Shown here piece by piece: positions 34,706 through 44,396 of a stretch of DNA of 64,000 nucleotides. The notes under the pieces were generated by a model. The model did not search any database and had not been told where the DNA came from. It saw only the letters and a program-made list of their open reading frames with translations. Position 1 is the first letter of the stretch. Each line of letters starts with the position of its first letter. The DNA is taken from contig CAMTWO010000005.1 of NCBI GenBank assembly GCA_947085405.1, forward strand, positions 1 through 64,000. Direction: 5' to 3'. The DNA comes from JASEGV01 sp947085405. Lineage in GTDB: Bacteria > Bacteroidota > Ignavibacteria > UBA10030 > BY39. The translations under genes were made by a program, and so were the position numbers.

Positions 34706-37700
34706 TTACTTTAAGATTGTGGCTTTCCGCACAAAGCTGAAAATTTTATTTTCCTGAGCTTTAGCTGTCATCTTAATGAAATAGATACCGCTTGGAACTG
34801 TATAACCAAGATCAGATTTTCCGTTCCATTCGAACGAATGATTTCCAGCCACTAAATTACCGGAGACTATGCTGGATAATTTTCGACCGAGTATATCATA
34901 CACATCAACATTCACTTCAGCATTTTGCGGAAGTGCAACATTGAAACGTGTTGAAGGATTGAATGGGTTAGGATAATTTTGTCCGAGCGAAAATTCCTGA
35001 GGCAGTATTCCATTTGTGCCCACTTGAATTTGTATGGCTTTTACATTTTCATCTGAAATTTTTACTTTACCTGAACCTGAAAGTGTAACCGCATTTGAAT
35101 TTTTGTCGCCTATTTCTGAAAACTCATAAACTGCCGAGTTTGCATTTTCCATATTCCAACTTATAGTTATCGGATAAACTGCCGAAGAAATTGTGATGGG
35201 ATACGATGCTGTTTTTTCAATCACTGCTGGATGAACTTCGACAGAACGCTGCGATTTGAAACGAACATCGAAAATACCCGATGGCGACTGTGGTGGTAGT
35301 TCAAAGTATTCAACCGGGAAATTAGCATCATTCTTTGAGCCGAAGTATAGAGTTTGTAACGAACCAACAGCATCGGTAATTGTAATCGAGTTCAACCCGT
35401 CCAAATTATATGATGCTTCGCTTACTTCTTTCCCTAATGCAACAGGCATGTTAAAATAAAGCTTACCAGCAGTATTAACTTTTGCCCAGTATGCTTTACC
35501 CGGTACAATAGTATCAGCATTTTGATACCCACCTTGATAGCCGTAGTATTTCGAAGTTACTACGACACCGGGACTTGATGTAATTTTATTTATGAGGAAT
35601 GGTAACGTTAGCGACCCAATCATATTCCAGCCGGCAAGAACAGATACGCTGTCGATAGTACGTGGGCCACCCGACATCGGAACTCTTTGTGAGGATGGTG
35701 GAAATTTCAGCCAATAACCAACGGCATTTTCTAATGTATCCTTAGTTTTATATCCCGCATCGTAGGAGAAGGCAGATGAAGTTGCAGTTGGAAATAAAAT
35801 CGATTTACGGTAATCGGTAACTGTAAGGGGCACTGAAACCATATTCCAACCAGCGGCTACAGCAATACCGAACGCACCACCAATATTATTGTTTGCATCA
35901 GCGGCAGTCCAGCGTGCGAAGTCGTTAACACCGGACAATGTAATTGTTCTTGCAGTTGTGTTCACAACTCCACCTTTTTCAGTCCAACTCAACCCGGCAT
36001 CATTCGATTGGAAGAGTTGCAATGTGCTTGCAGTTTGACCTGCTAATTCTGTGTTATCATATTTAAATACAAATGCTGCATTCAATCCTGTGTTTACTGT
36101 TGGGTTAATGTTAAAATATCTAAGTATGGATAATTTACTATTTCCTGTTTGAGCAACACCTGTAATCCGTTCAACTCCTGTTGAACCGGGCTCCGCACCA
36201 GCAGCATTAATCTCAATACCAATTCCACCGAATGTGTTGTTAACACCTTGGGTAACTGTTCTTGTAGTACGAACCAAACCGACTACTGTGTTCCCGGCTG
36301 ATTCTTCAATCAAATCCCAAACCGACATCGTATCAACTTGCATACTGCGTGTGATGAGAAGTGTATCTAACTGGGTATCGGTTCTGCCAACAGTTACATT
36401 GGCAAAAATACCCGATGCTGATCCACCAAAAGTTTGTTTAACTGCAGAGGTATCGGCAGTTAAGCCACCGAAAGCAACGTTATATTTGCGTGAACCGTCT
36501 GGTGATTTTAAATTCAATGTGCCGTTGTTTGTTAAACCACCGCTCTTAATGTTTATAAAGGCGCTTTGGACGGGAGTTGTTGCGTTGCTGACTATTAAAT
36601 TTGAATTGCTTTCAACAGTAACACCACCGGTTAACATTACAACACCTATTTCTGAAAAATTTCCAAAAGTATTAGTATTGTTGGAACCTGGATTCCCAAG
36701 TATTAACGAGCTATTCGATTTTATGGTAATACTCTTTACACCAACACGCGAGTATGTAGAAGGGAATGACACGAATGTTTTTGCAGCAATTCCATCACCT
36801 ATAATTAGGTTACCCAATCGCAGCCCGGCTCCATTTTTCAACGAATCTGTTGTTGCACCTAATAATTTCACGGTTCCTTCGTTCATATTCAAGCCCCCAT
36901 TTGCGTTGAGGGTTGTATTACTGGATGTGGTCGAGACATTCTTCATAAAGACCAGTGTTGCATCAGGATTGCCGTTCGCATCTAATTTCGGTCGCCCGCC
37001 CCTATCAGTTCCTAGACCACCTCCGGAGCCACCGGATAGTGTGAAATTACCATTAACAGTGAGTTGTCGGACACCGGTCGGTTCGAATTGAAGTAGTGGT
37101 CCTGAATTTACAGCAGTTCCGGTCCCTGTCATCGTCAAATTATTACATACGGCATTGGGAATATCGACGGTAACTACAACATTCAAGGTAGTCATTGTAA
37201 CATTATCACTCGCACCAGGAACAATTCCACCCGACCAAGTTGCAGGATTACTCCAGTTACCAGACGCGATAGCTTCATAAGTAAGTGTTGTAACATTCAC
37301 TGTGGGTGATGTTGCGATTGCGGTAAGAACTCCACCAGCCCCACGAGTTTTAGTAGTGAAAGTTGTAAGCTCACCTGAAGCAGGTGTATTGAGGTTGAAG
37401 ATTCTTACAATTCCGGTATTAACATTTGTAACTGCTGCACCTGTTATTGTAATGATGTATGGATTCCCGACAGAACCGTCTCCAGATACCGCAGGTGTTG
37501 CACCGCTAAATCCGGTCCCCGATATAGCATACGAATTGGTGTTAGTCCACGTCCATGTTGATGGTATTGTAACACTTACACCTTCGAGTGTGTTAATGCC
37601 ATTCCCTGTAACTGTTAAAGTTTCTGCAACTGCTGTTAAATTTATTAAACGTGAGGTTGGTGTAATTGTAGCTGTACCAGAACCATCTGCTCCAGACAGT

Positions 37701-39340
37701 CCAAAATCTTCTGCACTACGCGGTTTAATTTCTAAGAATGTGTTAAAGTATGCAAGCACACCGACTGCATCAATTGGAATAGTAGGAATTGATTTGCCGA
37801 CTATTGTATTTGCAGTGCCATTACTTTCGATATACACCGACATCGTATCGTTGTCAGCTTCGCGGTAATTATAAGTTTTACCCGCTGCGAACGTTCCTGT
37901 TGAGTCTGTCCTCATACCGACAATTTTTACAACTCTACCCTCATTAATATTTGAAGCAGATTGAGTTTGTGAGAGTGTGATTGTTACAGGTGTAATCGTT
38001 GAGGTACCAAGACTCGTATCCACAAACGAAAAGTTTGGAGTTGTTAATTGGAACGCGTTGAAACGTGCAGCCACCGTTCCCTCGACTTTTGCATTCCTTC
38101 CAGCTTGTAGTGTAGATGGCATACCGGTCATAAAAATTCGCATACCACCGGTTGCATCCTGAAGATAGCTTGAACCGGTTGAAAATATATTTGCTGCTAT
38201 ATTGAGCGTTCCGTTTATTCGTGCGCCGTAACCGGCAACAGACGTAAGTGTCTTAGATTTTATAGATGAAATTGGTGCATCGCCAACAAAATAACCTTGT
38301 AGTGAAGTTGCAGTAGAAGTATATGCCCCTGAATCGTCGATTGCAGTTACAAAATATTCAACTAAATCTCCCGCTGCTACATGCTTACTCGCAGGTATAA
38401 CTGCCTGATATGTTGCGCCGGAGAGGACTGCCATTGTAAGTGATGAATCGTAATTACCGCCATTAACACGGACAGCTAATTTTGCAGATGTTATTACTCC
38501 GTCGTCAGTGATAGTAGCTTGTATGTTATTTGTTCCACCTGTTGCAGGTACAAACGTAACACGGGAAAGACTTGAGATTGAAGGGGGTTGATTTACACCT
38601 GTGGCTGGAAATACTGATCCCCATGATGATCCTACCCTTATACCGTCAACTTCTATTTTTTGGTTCGCGTCATATTGGCGTAAACAAATTCTTTCTATTG
38701 TCGCTAGTCCTGAACCAGAGAATGTATGTTCTGGTGTTCCCGCATCTCCCTCAGTAGTAGGAACTCCTGAGGCTTTTACCCAAAGACTTACACCACCAGT
38801 AGTCGAAACATCATATTTCACGATAATCAAATACGTAGTTAAAGGATCGAAATCTGTGGGAGTAGCAGCGTATGAAGCGGTATTGGCATTAGAAATTCCG
38901 AAATTTATTTTACCTGAAGTAGCAGATGGTTTAACATAAACTCTTGCCGCAAATGTTGTGGGATTATTTCCAATATGTAAAAAGTAACCTGCTGTTCCGG
39001 TTGTTACTTTAACAAGAGCAGAATAATATATCGTACCAGAGGTGACTGGTGTAAATATTTTAGAAACATCTTCACCAGTATTAAATAATTTTGCTGCATT
39101 GCCTTCTACGGCACCGGTAACTCCCGTTAAACCTGAATACCCCGAATAAGTTAGACCATTTGAAGCCCCAACAGTGATAAAATTTGTGGTGCCACTATGA
39201 GCTATCCATCCATTGGCTGTTAACAAAGCATTGTCTGGATAATTAAAATTATCGGTAGTGATTAATTGTCCCCAAGCTGTAGTACTTAGTGCCAAGCCAA
39301 CAATGAGGACAATTGTAAATAATAGAATTAATTTTTTCAT
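34706..39340 (-). CDS. Giant T9SS-sorted surface protein (OB/G8-like, GWN module)
   Basis: 1544 residues. Signal peptide 1-25. Domain order: a jelly-roll-like region (about 25-245), an Ig-like unit (about 255-350), an OB-fold-like nucleic-acid/ligand domain (about 355-560), a Big-type repeat (about 565-690), a G8-like domain with 'SGNWSNPATWSGGIVPGASDNVTM' character (about 690-760, WSNPATWSGG), a long beta-helix-like stretch (about 760-1160), the two-repeat GWN module (1162-1297), the FDVRF domain and a T9SS sorting domain (LGQNYPNPFNPSTRF, about 1455-1544). No catalytic site is obvious; adhesin or structural role is a guess. A strong AGGAGA precedes the start. Confidence 0.85.
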   Translation of the reverse strand: MKKLILLFTIVLIVGLALSTTAWGQLITTDNFNYPDNALLTANGWIAHSGTTNFITVGASNGLTYSGYSGLTGVTGAVEGNAAKLFNTGEDVSKIFTPVTSGTIYYSALVKVTTGTAGYFLHIGNNPTTFAARVYVKPSATSGKINFGISNANTASYAATPTDFDPLTTYLIIVKYDVSTTGGVSLWVKASGVPTTEGDAGTPEHTFSGSGLATIERICLRQYDANQKIEVDGIRVGSSWGSVFPATGVNQPPSISSLSRVTFVPATGGTNNIQATITDDGVITSAKLAVRVNGGNYDSSLTMAVLSGATYQAVIPASKHVAAGDLVEYFVTAIDDSGAYTSTATSLQGYFVGDAPISSIKSKTLTSVAGYGARINGTLNIAANIFSTGSSYLQDATGGMRIFMTGMPSTLQAGRNAKVEGTVAARFNAFQLTTPNFSFVDTSLGTSTITPVTITLSQTQSASNINEGRVVKIVGMRTDSTGTFAAGKTYNYREADNDTMSVYIESNGTANTIVGKSIPTIPIDAVGVLAYFNTFLEIKPRSAEDFGLSGADGSGTATITPTSRLINLTAVAETLTVTGNGINTLEGVSVTIPSTWTWTNTNSYAISGTGFSGATPAVSGDGSVGNPYIITITGAAVTNVNTGIVRIFNLNTPASGELTTFTTKTRGAGGVLTAIATSPTVNVTTLTYEAIASGNWSNPATWSGGIVPGASDNVTMTTLNVVVTVDIPNAVCNNLTMTGTGTAVNSGPLLQFEPTGVRQLTVNGNFTLSGGSGGGLGTDRGGRPKLDANGNPDATLVFMKNVSTTSSNTTLNANGGLNMNEGTVKLLGATTDSLKNGAGLRLGNLIIGDGIAAKTFVSFPSTYSRVGVKSITIKSNSSLILGNPGSNNTNTFGNFSEIGVVMLTGGVTVESNSNLIVSNATTPVQSAFINIKSGGLTNNGTLNLKSPDGSRKYNVAFGGLTADTSAVKQTFGGSASGIFANVTVGRTDTQLDTLLITRSMQVDTMSVWDLIEESAGNTVVGLVRTTRTVTQGVNNTFGGIGIEINAAGAEPGSTGVERITGVAQTGNSKLSILRYFNINPTVNTGLNAAFVFKYDNTELAGQTASTLQLFQSNDAGLSWTEKGGVVNTTARTITLSGVNDFARWTAADANNNIGGAFGIAVAAGWNMVSVPLTVTDYRKSILFPTATSSAFSYDAGYKTKDTLENAVGYWLKFPPSSQRVPMSGGPRTIDSVSVLAGWNMIGSLTLPFLINKITSSPGVVVTSKYYGYQGGYQNADTIVPGKAYWAKVNTAGKLYFNMPVALGKEVSEASYNLDGLNSITITDAVGSLQTLYFGSKNDANFPVEYFELPPQSPSGIFDVRFKSQRSVEVHPAVIEKTASYPITISSAVYPITISWNMENANSAVYEFSEIGDKNSNAVTLSGSGKVKISDENVKAIQIQVGTNGILPQEFSLGQNYPNPFNPSTRFNVALPQNAEVNVDVYDILGRKLSSIVSGNLVAGNHSFEWNGKSDLGYTVPSGIYFIKMTAKAQENKIFSFVRKATILK

Positions 39341-39352
39341 ATCTAAATCTCC

Positions 39353-39368
39353 TTTAGAACGTTCTAAA
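39353..39368. promoter_or_regulatory. 16-base perfect palindrome upstream of the giant surface protein
   Basis: TTTAGAACGTTCTAAA, immediately upstream of the ribosome binding site of the gene starting at 39340. Position suggests an operator or a 5'-leader hairpin. The rest of the 356-base gap (39341-39696) holds another small palindrome, AGGCGAT T ATCGCCT (39460-39474), and A/T-rich sequence; no gene is seen in it. Confidence 0.4.
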
Positions 39369-39696
39369 ACGTTTTACGTTTCTTACGTTCTTTAATATTA
39401 TAGAATTATGTTATTTAATTTTCTGTTAGAAACATGATATAGAACTATAAAAACTCGGGAGGCGATTATCGCCTGATGACACAGAGAATATAAGTAATAT
39501 ATACAATTAAATCAATTGTTTTTTCTTATATTTTTGATAAAAAAATCTTTTAAAATTGCCAAAATCCGTTTTTAGATATCAATATAATTTGTTATTCAGG
39601 GATGGGTCAAAAAGAGGCATATTGGGCAAGTTATTGCGTTGCTTAAAACTTCTGCGGACAAATCACAATACGAACGAGGATATTTGAAGAATAGAA

Positions 39697-40110
39697 TTAG
39701 AAGATTAACTTTTGAGCATCTAAACGAATATCATCCTTTAATCGTTTTAGACAATTTATTATTTGCCCGAACTCTTCGGCATTAATTATTTTGCCTTTTC
39801 GTTCAATTTCTCTTCGTCTTATTCTGCCTTCCAATTTCTCGACATCTATAACTTCAATATACTCAAATTGTAAAACTGTAGGAGGGTCATAAAATCCAAT
39901 TTTTTTCTCAAAGTAAAATACTTTTTCACTTTCGTTGCAACCATGTTTTAACAAGGAAACATCTTGATTTGTTGTGGCAGGTATAATTACAAGATCTTCA
40001 GTTTCAACGTGATCTTTATTTAGAACTAACAGTAATTTATCACAATACTGTTTGGCTTTGGAATAATAAAAAAATTTGTCGTAAAGTATTTCACCCCGTA
40101 TAAATTCCAA
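39697..40110 (-). CDS. Putative toxin partner of a Panacea-domain antitoxin
   Basis: 137 residues; I do not recognise a family with certainty. The N-terminus (RGEILYDKFFYYSKAK.YCDKLLLVLNK) and the strand-rich middle (EDLVIIPATTNQD...VFYFEKKIGF) loosely resemble the SH3-barrel core of PemK/MazF-type ribonucleases. It starts eight bases after the Panacea-type gene. In the family known as PanA/PanAT, Panacea antitoxins are paired with many unrelated toxins, so this neighbour is the natural candidate. The toxin call is inference from position. Confidence 0.5.
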   Translation of the reverse strand: MEFIRGEILYDKFFYYSKAKQYCDKLLLVLNKDHVETEDLVIIPATTNQDVSLLKHGCNESEKVFYFEKKIGFYDPPTVLQFEYIEVIDVEKLEGRIRRREIERKGKIINAEEFGQIINCLKRLKDDIRLDAQKLIF

Positions 40111-40118
40111 AATTCAAA

Positions 40119-40754
40119 TTATCCTCTGTCAGGGTGAGCATAATTGTAAACCATAGCCATCTTCTCCTCCAATTTTTTCCTAATAATCTCTTTAGCAATG
40201 GGTTTCTCTAATTTGATTGTCTCAACCATATCTATCAATTCTCCTTCCTTACCCATTAACTTTACAGTAATATACCATGGTGTATTTTTTTCGTGCGAAG
40301 CATCGGAAGCCATCCTAGCATTTGCCTCTAAATATATATCAACAACCTCTTGCATTATATCTATTTGTCGAGGTGTGAATATTTCGAGGTTGGGTTTACG
40401 CTTAGGTCTAAAAATAAATTCAGTTCCGATGCTACCATCTGTTTTTCCGTATTCTGATTTCATACAAATGAGCGCCTCGGCGAAATCTTTGGGTAATATT
40501 ACATCCTTACCAACCGTTATTTCTTTGTGTAGTTTGGCTGGAACCGGTCCACGCTTATAGGCTTCATATTCCAATTCTGTAACGGGAAATCCTGTTTTTG
40601 CAAAATGTCTGAAATCTAAAGTTGCTAACATTTTATAAATAACAGTTTTATTGGGCTTTTTAACTTTATTCGAAAAGTAAACTATAGCCTCAATAATTCG
40701 CTGACGATAAACATTTTTGGACTGTTTTTCTTGTTTTATTTTAATTTTACTCAT
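40119..40754 (-). CDS. Panacea (DUF4065-type) antitoxin-like protein
   Basis: 211 residues. The pattern 'I.YF......KPNKTVIYKMLATLDFRHF..TG.PVTELEYEAYKRGPVPAKL' (about 25-80) matches the SocA/Panacea (DUF4065) domain, including the GPVP turn, and 'SDASHEKNTPWY' (about 150-161) is the usual second motif. Such proteins act as antitoxins against varied toxins, sometimes with chaperone help. It sits directly before the unrecognised 137-residue gene. Both lie between a giant surface protein gene and tadA. Confidence 0.75.
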   Translation of the reverse strand: MSKIKIKQEKQSKNVYRQRIIEAIVYFSNKVKKPNKTVIYKMLATLDFRHFAKTGFPVTELEYEAYKRGPVPAKLHKEITVGKDVILPKDFAEALICMKSEYGKTDGSIGTEFIFRPKRKPNLEIFTPRQIDIMQEVVDIYLEANARMASDASHEKNTPWYITVKLMGKEGELIDMVETIKLEKPIAKEIIRKKLEEKMAMVYNYAHPDRG

Positions 40755-40822
40755 AGTAATCTTAATATCTTTTAAATAATACTTACAAATTATATAAGAA
40801 GCAAGCTTGTTGTAATATATTG

Positions 40823-41302
40823 TTACTTCCTCTGTTTATTTATAAAAAACTCCTTCAAAATACTACCGCATTTTTCTTCTAAAATTCCCCCTTTTGTAGG
40901 AACGCGGTGGTTGAGGCGAGTATCGTTCGTAATTGTATAAAGCGATGTGCAAGCCCCGGCTTTGGCATCGTAAGCGCCAAAAATCAGAAGCGGGACTCGT
41001 GCTAAAACAATTGCACCGGCACACATCGCACATGGCTCAAGCGTTACAAACATTTCGCATCCCTCCAACCGGCGCGATTTTAAATAACCGGCAGCAGCAG
41101 TTATTGCAATCATCTCGGCGTGGGCTGTAGGGTCTTGCAAAGTTTCGGTTTGGTTATATCCCCTCCCGATTATTTTATCCTGAAAAACTACTACCGCACC
41201 AATCGGCACTTCATCTTTGTCGTAAGCTTTAATAGCTTCCTTCAAAGCAAATTCCATCCAGTGTTCGTATCTTTTTTCGGCAATCATTTTGTGGTTACAC
41301 AT
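40823..41302 (-). CDS. tadA: tRNA-specific adenosine deaminase TadA
   Basis: 159 residues (start at 41302; an ATG five codons later is possible). Zinc-dependent deaminase converting A34 to inosine in tRNA-Arg(ACG). The zinc/catalytic motif TAHAE (His61, Glu63) and EPCAMC (Cys91, Cys94) are intact. It overlaps the end of the hybrid histidine kinase gene by eight bases and closes the long minus-strand cluster whose first member is the tRNA-Arg(ACG) gene, its expected substrate. Confidence 0.95.
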   Translation of the reverse strand: MCNHKMIAEKRYEHWMEFALKEAIKAYDKDEVPIGAVVVFQDKIIGRGYNQTETLQDPTAHAEMIAITAAAGYLKSRRLEGCEMFVTLEPCAMCAGAIVLARVPLLIFGAYDAKAGACTSLYTITNDTRLNHRVPTKGGILEEKCGSILKEFFINKQRK

Positions 41303-44300
41303 CTTTAAAGTCGATCAGTTCACGTACTTTTCGTATAACCTGAATCGGGTCGTAAGGTTTTTGAACAATTTCTTTTATACCGATTTTGAACATTTCCGAT
41401 CTTATCAGCGGGTCGATATAACCGCTTGCAAAAATAATTTTAGCATCAGGTTCAATATTCCTGATGTTGTTGTACATTTCCCAGCCGCTCATCTTCGGTA
41501 AACCGATATCGGAAAGTATAAGAGCAATCTCATTCTGAAATTTTTTGAACATTTCAATTCCACTTTCGCCATCGAAGGCGGTCAATACTTTGTAGCCGCG
41601 CTCCTGTAGAATCTCTTTTACCAAATCGCTCAGCATCAGTTCATCCTCAACAACTAATATAGTTTCAGTACCTTGTTGTAAAAATTCCTGTTCTTGAATT
41701 TCTGCATCATCGGGAATCGAGTTGATAGTGTAAGCCGGCAAATAAATGTTAAAAGTAGTGCCGCTTCCTGCTTCGCTCTCGACATCAATAAAGCCATGAT
41801 GACTTTGAACAACACCATAAACTACGGCAAGCCCCAAACCGGTTCCTTTGCCAATTTCTTTAGTCGTAAAGAAGGGCTCAAATATACGTAAACGCGTCTC
41901 CTCCTCCATTCCGTGTCCTGCATCGCTTACACTAATACAGACGTACTTTTCCTGACCGACGTTAGTAAATTTTTTTGTAAGCATTTCAGCCGATACAAGC
42001 TTGGTTGAAATTTTTAAAACCCCGCCTTTATCCATCGCATCTTTAGCATTGAGTGAGAGGTTCAATAAAATCTGATGCACCTGATTGATATCAGCCCGGA
42101 TTGCAGGAATACTTCTATCGAGGTCAATTTGAATTTCAATTGTTTTCGGGAATGTTTCGTTCAATAGTTTTACAAATTCTTCAATGACGCTGTTAAGAGA
42201 GATGACAGTAGTTTGTAAATCGGTTTTGCGGGAGAATGTTAGTAATTGCTTCACCATACCCGATCCGCGTTGGACAGCTTCGGCAATGGCTTTTACATTT
42301 TTGAGGAAATTTTTCTTAACGTATTCATCCGACTCCATTTGCGAGGCATAACCCAACACGATAGCTAATATGTTGTTAAAGTCGTGGGCAATGCCGCTTG
42401 CTAAAGTTCCTAAACTTTCCATTTTCTGGGCTTGAAGCAATTGCCCTTCGAGGAGTTTCCGTTTTGTATCGTCGAAGATGTAACCTTTAATTGTTAACAA
42501 TTTTCCATTGGCATCGAAATCGCCTATCACATTTTGTACGGTGTGCAGAATTCTACCATCAACCCGCCGCAGTTCCAGTTCCATGTATTCAATTTTTTTA
42601 GAACTTTTTAGTCGAATTAAAAACTTTTGGAACTCTGATTCATTATAAAATAAATTTTGCAAACTGCTGTTCAAAGCAGCATCAATCGAAGCGAACCCGA
42701 ATATCTTAACGAATGCAGCATTACAGTCAATAATTTTACCTTCGGAGTTGGATATAAAATCGCCGGTTAAGTCTTCGTCGAAGAAATTTCGGTATCGTTC
42801 TTCGCTTTGTATCAATTCGGCTTCTGCTTTCCATCTTTCGGTAATATCGCGCGATACTGCAACAACGTGAGTAATGTTTCCGTTTGAATCTCTGTAAGGC
42901 GAGTGTGTAACATCAAAATAACGTATGCCGGTATTAGGGAATTCAAACCAAGTCTTGTAATTAATTGTAGTTCCGTTAAAAGTTGCATCGAAATTCTTTT
43001 TGAGTACTGAATTAAAAACAATTTTACCCCAGATATTAGAAACCGTCCTACCCAAAATTTCTTCACGGCTTTTTTTATGAGCATCACAGTACGAATTATT
43101 AACAGCTACATACCTGTAATCTTTATCAACCAAAGTCATATAATCGGGAGAGGCATTTACAATAAATTCATACTTGTGGAAAAATTCTTCAACTTTCTTA
43201 CGCTCCGATATATCGGTAAGAGAACCTACTATAGCTACTGTTTTCCCGTTGCGCACAACAGGTGCCTCGTGAACTTCGACCCAAATTTTTCTGCCTGATT
43301 TACCCACAACTTCCACCTGATATGAGGGTTGGACTTTTCCGGTATCTATAGCTTTTTGTGTAAGCTGTATTCCTTTTAAATTAACCGGATTATCTGTTAA
43401 AAGTTTAGTCCAGTTAAACATCGCTTCTTCAGGCTCGTAGTCGAAAAACGTTTTTGATTGGGGACTGATATAAGTTAACACATGATCGACAGAATGCGAA
43501 TAGAAAAGGTTTGTGCTGTGCTCAATAATGTTTCTTAATTTTGTTTCGCTTTCACGCAAAGCTTTGTCGATGCGTTTCCGCTCGATAATTTCTGACTGTA
43601 ATTCTTTTGTGCGTTGGTCAACTTTGGTTTCAAGCGATCTGTTTGCGTTTTCGATTTTAGCAAGAGCGGCTGATAATTTATCGACCATCAGGTTAAACGA
43701 TTTTGCAAGCTGTCCGACCTCATCATCCGAAATAATTGTTGCCCGGCTCCGCAAATCCCCCGACGAAATATTTTCGACGGTTTGCACCATCGAACGGAGC
43801 GGTCGTGTTATAAACGAACTGATACCAATCACGATAAACAAGCTACCGAGAAAAATTCCCAGCGATACAAATGTAATAGCATCGCGGCTTTTTTCGACTT
43901 CAAATTCGAGAGCTGCAAGTGAAAACCCGATTGTTAAATTTCCTATTACTTTTTCGGTATGATATATTGGGACTGTTGTTTCATAAATCATTCCATCTTC
44001 CGAGATGCGGCTTCCGTTTACATTTTGTTTAAAAACATTTCTCTCAATATCCGCTAAGTTGTAAGCATAACGCACTTTATCCGAGTCGTCACGCAAAGCT
44101 ATATACACTATATCCTTAACTTGCTTTGCACTTTGAAAAGTTTCTTCAATTGTTTGTGTATCGTTAAAAAACAAAGCCGGACTTATACTGAAAGCAGTCA
44201 TCGTTGCTATGCTATTCACTTTATCAACTATAGCTTTTGTAGCTTGCTTTTCAAATTCAGAAGGAAAATAGATGAAAATAAAAACCGAAATTGCCGTTAC

Positions 44301-44378
44301 TAAAAAAGAACTTGATAAGATGAGTTTAGTTCGGAGTGAAGGGTTAGTAAAATATTTTTGAATCTTATTAAAGAACAT
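41295..44378 (-). CDS. Hybrid sensor histidine kinase with PAS domains and receiver
   Basis: 1027 residues. Membrane segments at about 19-38 and 168-190 enclose a periplasmic sensor of about 130 residues. A HAMP domain (about 190-243), a short coiled coil, three PAS domains (about 275-395, 400-515, 525-640), HisKA with AHDFNNIL (His665), an ATPase domain (NLSLNAKDA, GTGLGL) and a C-terminal receiver (Asp957) follow. All phosphorelay residues are present. It is the last sensory gene before tadA in the cluster with the TonB receptor, YfiR-like protein and PilB-like ATPase. It likely senses a periplasmic signal, perhaps through the YfiR-like protein (inference). Confidence 0.92.
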   Translation of the reverse strand: MFFNKIQKYFTNPSLRTKLILSSSFLVTAISVFIFIYFPSEFEKQATKAIVDKVNSIATMTAFSISPALFFNDTQTIEETFQSAKQVKDIVYIALRDDSDKVRYAYNLADIERNVFKQNVNGSRISEDGMIYETTVPIYHTEKVIGNLTIGFSLAALEFEVEKSRDAITFVSLGIFLGSLFIVIGISSFITRPLRSMVQTVENISSGDLRSRATIISDDEVGQLAKSFNLMVDKLSAALAKIENANRSLETKVDQRTKELQSEIIERKRIDKALRESETKLRNIIEHSTNLFYSHSVDHVLTYISPQSKTFFDYEPEEAMFNWTKLLTDNPVNLKGIQLTQKAIDTGKVQPSYQVEVVGKSGRKIWVEVHEAPVVRNGKTVAIVGSLTDISERKKVEEFFHKYEFIVNASPDYMTLVDKDYRYVAVNNSYCDAHKKSREEILGRTVSNIWGKIVFNSVLKKNFDATFNGTTINYKTWFEFPNTGIRYFDVTHSPYRDSNGNITHVVAVSRDITERWKAEAELIQSEERYRNFFDEDLTGDFISNSEGKIIDCNAAFVKIFGFASIDAALNSSLQNLFYNESEFQKFLIRLKSSKKIEYMELELRRVDGRILHTVQNVIGDFDANGKLLTIKGYIFDDTKRKLLEGQLLQAQKMESLGTLASGIAHDFNNILAIVLGYASQMESDEYVKKNFLKNVKAIAEAVQRGSGMVKQLLTFSRKTDLQTTVISLNSVIEEFVKLLNETFPKTIEIQIDLDRSIPAIRADINQVHQILLNLSLNAKDAMDKGGVLKISTKLVSAEMLTKKFTNVGQEKYVCISVSDAGHGMEEETRLRIFEPFFTTKEIGKGTGLGLAVVYGVVQSHHGFIDVESEAGSGTTFNIYLPAYTINSIPDDAEIQEQEFLQQGTETILVVEDELMLSDLVKEILQERGYKVLTAFDGESGIEMFKKFQNEIALILSDIGLPKMSGWEMYNNIRNIEPDAKIIFASGYIDPLIRSEMFKIGIKEIVQKPYDPIQVIRKVRELIDFKDV

Positions 44379-44396
44379 CGGTTACTATACTTAAAA

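Noticed and set aside
36234..37091. 285-codon plus-strand open frame
   Set aside because: It lies wholly inside the minus-strand giant surface-protein gene and its translation is proline/threonine-rich shadow sequence with no motif.
39596..39696. Possible remnant gene or transposase end before the putative toxin
   Set aside because: Slightly different composition, but every frame is soon interrupted and no family is recognisable.
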